Source of the DNA: Streptomyces hyaluromycini
GTDB taxonomy: Bacteria > Actinomycetota > Actinomycetes > Streptomycetales > Streptomycetaceae
NCBI RefSeq assembly: GCF_002217755.1
Contig: NZ_BCFL01000017.1
Location: forward strand, 400,442-464,441
Reading direction: 5' to 3'
DNA length: 64,000 nt
Under the pieces are notes generated by a model. The model worked only from the letters and a program-made list of their open reading frames with translations, was not told the origin of the DNA and ran no database searches. Numbering within the stretch: the first letter of the stretch is position 1; each line of letters starts with the position of its first letter. Made by a program: the position numbers and the translations under genes. Of this stretch, positions 61,803 through 64,000 are shown piece after piece.

Positions 61803-64000
61803 CCGCCCACACCCCCCGCCCGCGCCGCGCCTTCGAGGACGTGATCCGGGCCCGTACGGAGGCGAATTTCGTCGAGCGTGCATGGCTGTACGACGAGATC
61901 GAGCAGGCACTGAAGTCGGACGAGGGCCAGTACGTCCTGGTGACGGGCGAGCCGGGAGCGGGCAAGACCAGCCTGCTCGCCGGCATCGCGCGGGCCCACC
62001 CCGACCGGCTCCGCTATTTCTTCAGACGGGACAGCCGGACCGCGGTCACCGGCGGCGACACCGAGTCGTTCCTGCTGAGTATCGGACACCAACTCGCCAG
62101 GGAACGCCCGGAACTCTTCGAACTCGAACGCCTCTCGGTCGTCGTCCAGCAGCACATCGACTCCGTGGCGGCAGAGGGCCGGGTCATCGGCATCAGGATC
62201 GACGACTTGAAGGTCTCCCCCTTCCACCGCACCGCCACCCTGGAGGTCGAACAGCGCATCCGTGACGTTGCGGGCAGGGCCACCGGCGTCGAGATCGGCA
62301 TGGCTCATCTGGAACCCCGTCTCCTCGACTCCGACAATCTGGCCCACCTGGCGCTGATCGGACCCGCGCAGGTGCTGGCCGAACAGGACCCCGAGGCCAG
62401 GATCGTCATCCTGCTCGACGCGCTGGACGAGATAGCCGACGACGACACGACGGAGCCGAGGAAGAGGGTCCTGCACTGGCTGGCCCGTTCCCCCGAACTG
62501 CCCGCCAACGTCAAGGTGGTCATGACCTCCCGGCCCCACGCCGGGCTCCGGCTGTTCCGGGCCGCCCGGGAGGACCGACTCACCGAGGTGGTCATCGACG
62601 CCGGCTCACCCCAGGTCGTGGGCGATCTCCGCACGTACGCGGACTGCGTCCTGGAGAGGCCCGCCGTCCTCGCCGCCGAACGGGCCAGAGGCAGCCTCCC
62701 CGGCAGCACCAAGCGGCATGCCGTCCGCAGGGCCGCCGGAAACTTCCTGTACCTGGCCACCTACGCGCGGGCGCTGATCGACGCCGCCGAGGAACAGGAC
62801 GACGAGATGGTCGACAGGCTGCTCGCCTTCAGCGGCGTGCCGGGCCGTCTGCCCGGGCTGTACGGGTTCTTCGTGGAGCTGGTGCGCGAGGAACTCACGC
62901 CATGGCCAAGGGTGCCCGGGACCAGTGAGCCGGGCGGCTGGGAAGGGGTGGGCCTGCCGATCATCGGCGTCCTCACCGTCGCGCGAGAGGCCCTGACAGA
63001 GGACCAGCTCACCGCCCTGTCCGGTACGCCCGTACCGGAAGAACCCGCACAGAAGGTCCTGTCGAGCCTGCGCTGGCTGCTGGACCGCCGAAGCGACCGG
63101 ATCGCCTTCTTCCACACCTCGGTCAACGAGTTCCTCGCCGGACAGGAAGCCCGCGAGAAACACCCGGAGTGCTGGGTCGACGAGACCAGATGGCACGAGC
63201 GGATCGCCCACCACTACCGGGGCACCGCGCCGAACTGGGGGGACCTGGACTGGTTACAGGTGGACCACTACGGTCTTGCCCATCTCGTCGCCCACGTCCT
63301 GAAGGCTGGGCCGCGCCTGTCCGCCGAGGCCGTCGACATGGTCTGCCCCGGTCTGCGGAGCGCCGTCAGACGCGAGTTCGGGGCCGAGCGCCGATTTCTC
63401 GAACTAGTCGACAGCGTCGCCCACCATGTCGCCGACGGCGCGACCATCGCCACCGGGCTACCCGCGATGACGTACCTCGGAGTCGTGCGCCACCAGGCGG
63501 CGCAGTCCAGCAATGCCCTGCCGCCACGGGCGATCGGGCTGCTGGCCCGGATGGGGCGCGTCAAGGAGGCGCTGGAGCACGCGATCGGGATCACGCCGTC
63601 GCTGTGGCAGGTCACGGCGTTCGCGGAGATCCTTCAGTACGCACATCCTGGGACCGACACGCCCTCGACCGACGAACTGCTGGACCTGCTGGTCGAGTCC
63701 GCGCTTACGGTTCCGACAGACAGCTATCCTCTCAGCCCCAACGTCGACGCGGACCGTGCGATCGAAGTGACCGCACGACTGCTGGCATCTCACGATCTCG
63801 ATCGCGCGCTGCGGTTGTGGCGGTGGGGACAGGAGAGGTCGCCGCGATCGGGCCGCCTTGCGCAGGAGCCGGATGCCCTGTACCGCCTCGCCGCGGCCGC
63901 CGAGCAGGATGTGGACAGAGCCCACACCCTCATCCGCAAGATCAGCGCGGAGCGCTGGGGGGACTACCTGGACGCGGCGGAACGCGCCGACCCCGCAGGG
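61799..64000 (+). CDS. STAND NTPase (3' partial)
   Basis: Start GTG 61799, coupled to the cyclase-like gene; the frame stays open for 734 codons to the window end. P-loop GEPGAGKTSL (50-59), Walker B IVILLDALDEI (202-212), sensor VVMTSRP (241-247), then a winged-helix-like region (PIIGVLTVAREALTEDQLTA, WLLDRRSDRIAFFHTSVNEF) and a helical, ARM/TPR-like C-terminal part. No effector domain precedes the NTPase, so output must come from a partner or the missing C-terminus. Codon 486 is TTA (63254-63256), making expression bldA-dependent. Confidence 0.9.
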   Translation, partial: MTAHTPRPRRAFEDVIRARTEANFVERAWLYDEIEQALKSDEGQYVLVTGEPGAGKTSLLAGIARAHPDRLRYFFRRDSRTAVTGGDTESFLLSIGHQLARERPELFELERLSVVVQQHIDSVAAEGRVIGIRIDDLKVSPFHRTATLEVEQRIRDVAGRATGVEIGMAHLEPRLLDSDNLAHLALIGPAQVLAEQDPEARIVILLDALDEIADDDTTEPRKRVLHWLARSPELPANVKVVMTSRPHAGLRLFRAAREDRLTEVVIDAGSPQVVGDLRTYADCVLERPAVLAAERARGSLPGSTKRHAVRRAAGNFLYLATYARALIDAAEEQDDEMVDRLLAFSGVPGRLPGLYGFFVELVREELTPWPRVPGTSEPGGWEGVGLPIIGVLTVAREALTEDQLTALSGTPVPEEPAQKVLSSLRWLLDRRSDRIAFFHTSVNEFLAGQEAREKHPECWVDETRWHERIAHHYRGTAPNWGDLDWLQVDHYGLAHLVAHVLKAGPRLSAEAVDMVCPGLRSAVRREFGAERRFLELVDSVAHHVADGATIATGLPAMTYLGVVRHQAAQSSNALPPRAIGLLARMGRVKEALEHAIGITPSLWQVTAFAEILQYAHPGTDTPSTDELLDLLVESALTVPTDSYPLSPNVDADRAIEVTARLLASHDLDRALRLWRWGQERSPRSGRLAQEPDALYRLAAAAEQDVDRAHTLIRKISAERWGDYLDAAERADPAG

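Overview
The window is chromosomal DNA of a Streptomyces or a very close relative. Support for this: almost every gene has strongly G/C-biased third codon positions; there is a conservon (cvnA-D), two AfsR-like NB-ARC regulators, a snapalysin, and rare TTA (bldA-type) codons confined to regulators and a STAND NTPase.

Layout. 0-3 kb: conservon (signalling kinase, roadblock, DUF742, GTPase), its first gene cut by the window edge. 3-7 kb: small secreted protein with a possible HNH-like motif, then a self-sufficient P450 operon (ferredoxin, FAD reductase, P450). 7-15.5 kb: redox genes (cyclase-family hydrolase, GMC oxidoreductase, SDR), cytochrome bd (cydA, cydB) and a GH15 glucosidase; an inverted-repeat element sits between cydB and GH15 and supplies both stop codons. 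15.5-19.7 kb: OmpR-type two-component system divergent from a PepSY protein, then a Rieske oxygenase. 19.7-33.2 kb: secreted FG-GAP protein, GNAT, snapalysin, ECF sigma factor with a coupled membrane protein, DUF1877 protein, a MatB-like deacetylase/glycosyltransferase, and an FAD amine oxidase paired with an unusual AA10 LPMO-like protein.

33-48 kb: accessory character. A divergently arranged sugar ABC transporter, the first AfsR-like gene with a small divergent partner, a two-component system fused by deletion to the start of a lost MMPL gene, a divergent GH43/GH97 pair, and the 3' half of a tRNA-Gly(CCC) that looks like an integration scar. 48-55.6 kb: DUF4333 lipoprotein-like gene, NarL-type two-component system divergent from an ABC exporter, EamA transporter, and an IS256-family transposase fragment. 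A 33-bp motif occurs near 43.0, 47.5 and 55.3 kb and may mark successive insertions.

55.6-64 kb: a second copy of the AfsR-like locus with its small partner gene broken, followed by the most interesting block: a Crp/Fnr regulator with an intact cyclic-nucleotide pocket, a Pycsar-effector-like (DUF5706-type) membrane protein, a nucleotide-cyclase-like protein and a translationally coupled STAND NTPase that runs off the window. I propose this as a cyclic-nucleotide-linked conflict (antiphage-type) system not matching the textbook two-gene Pycsar layout.
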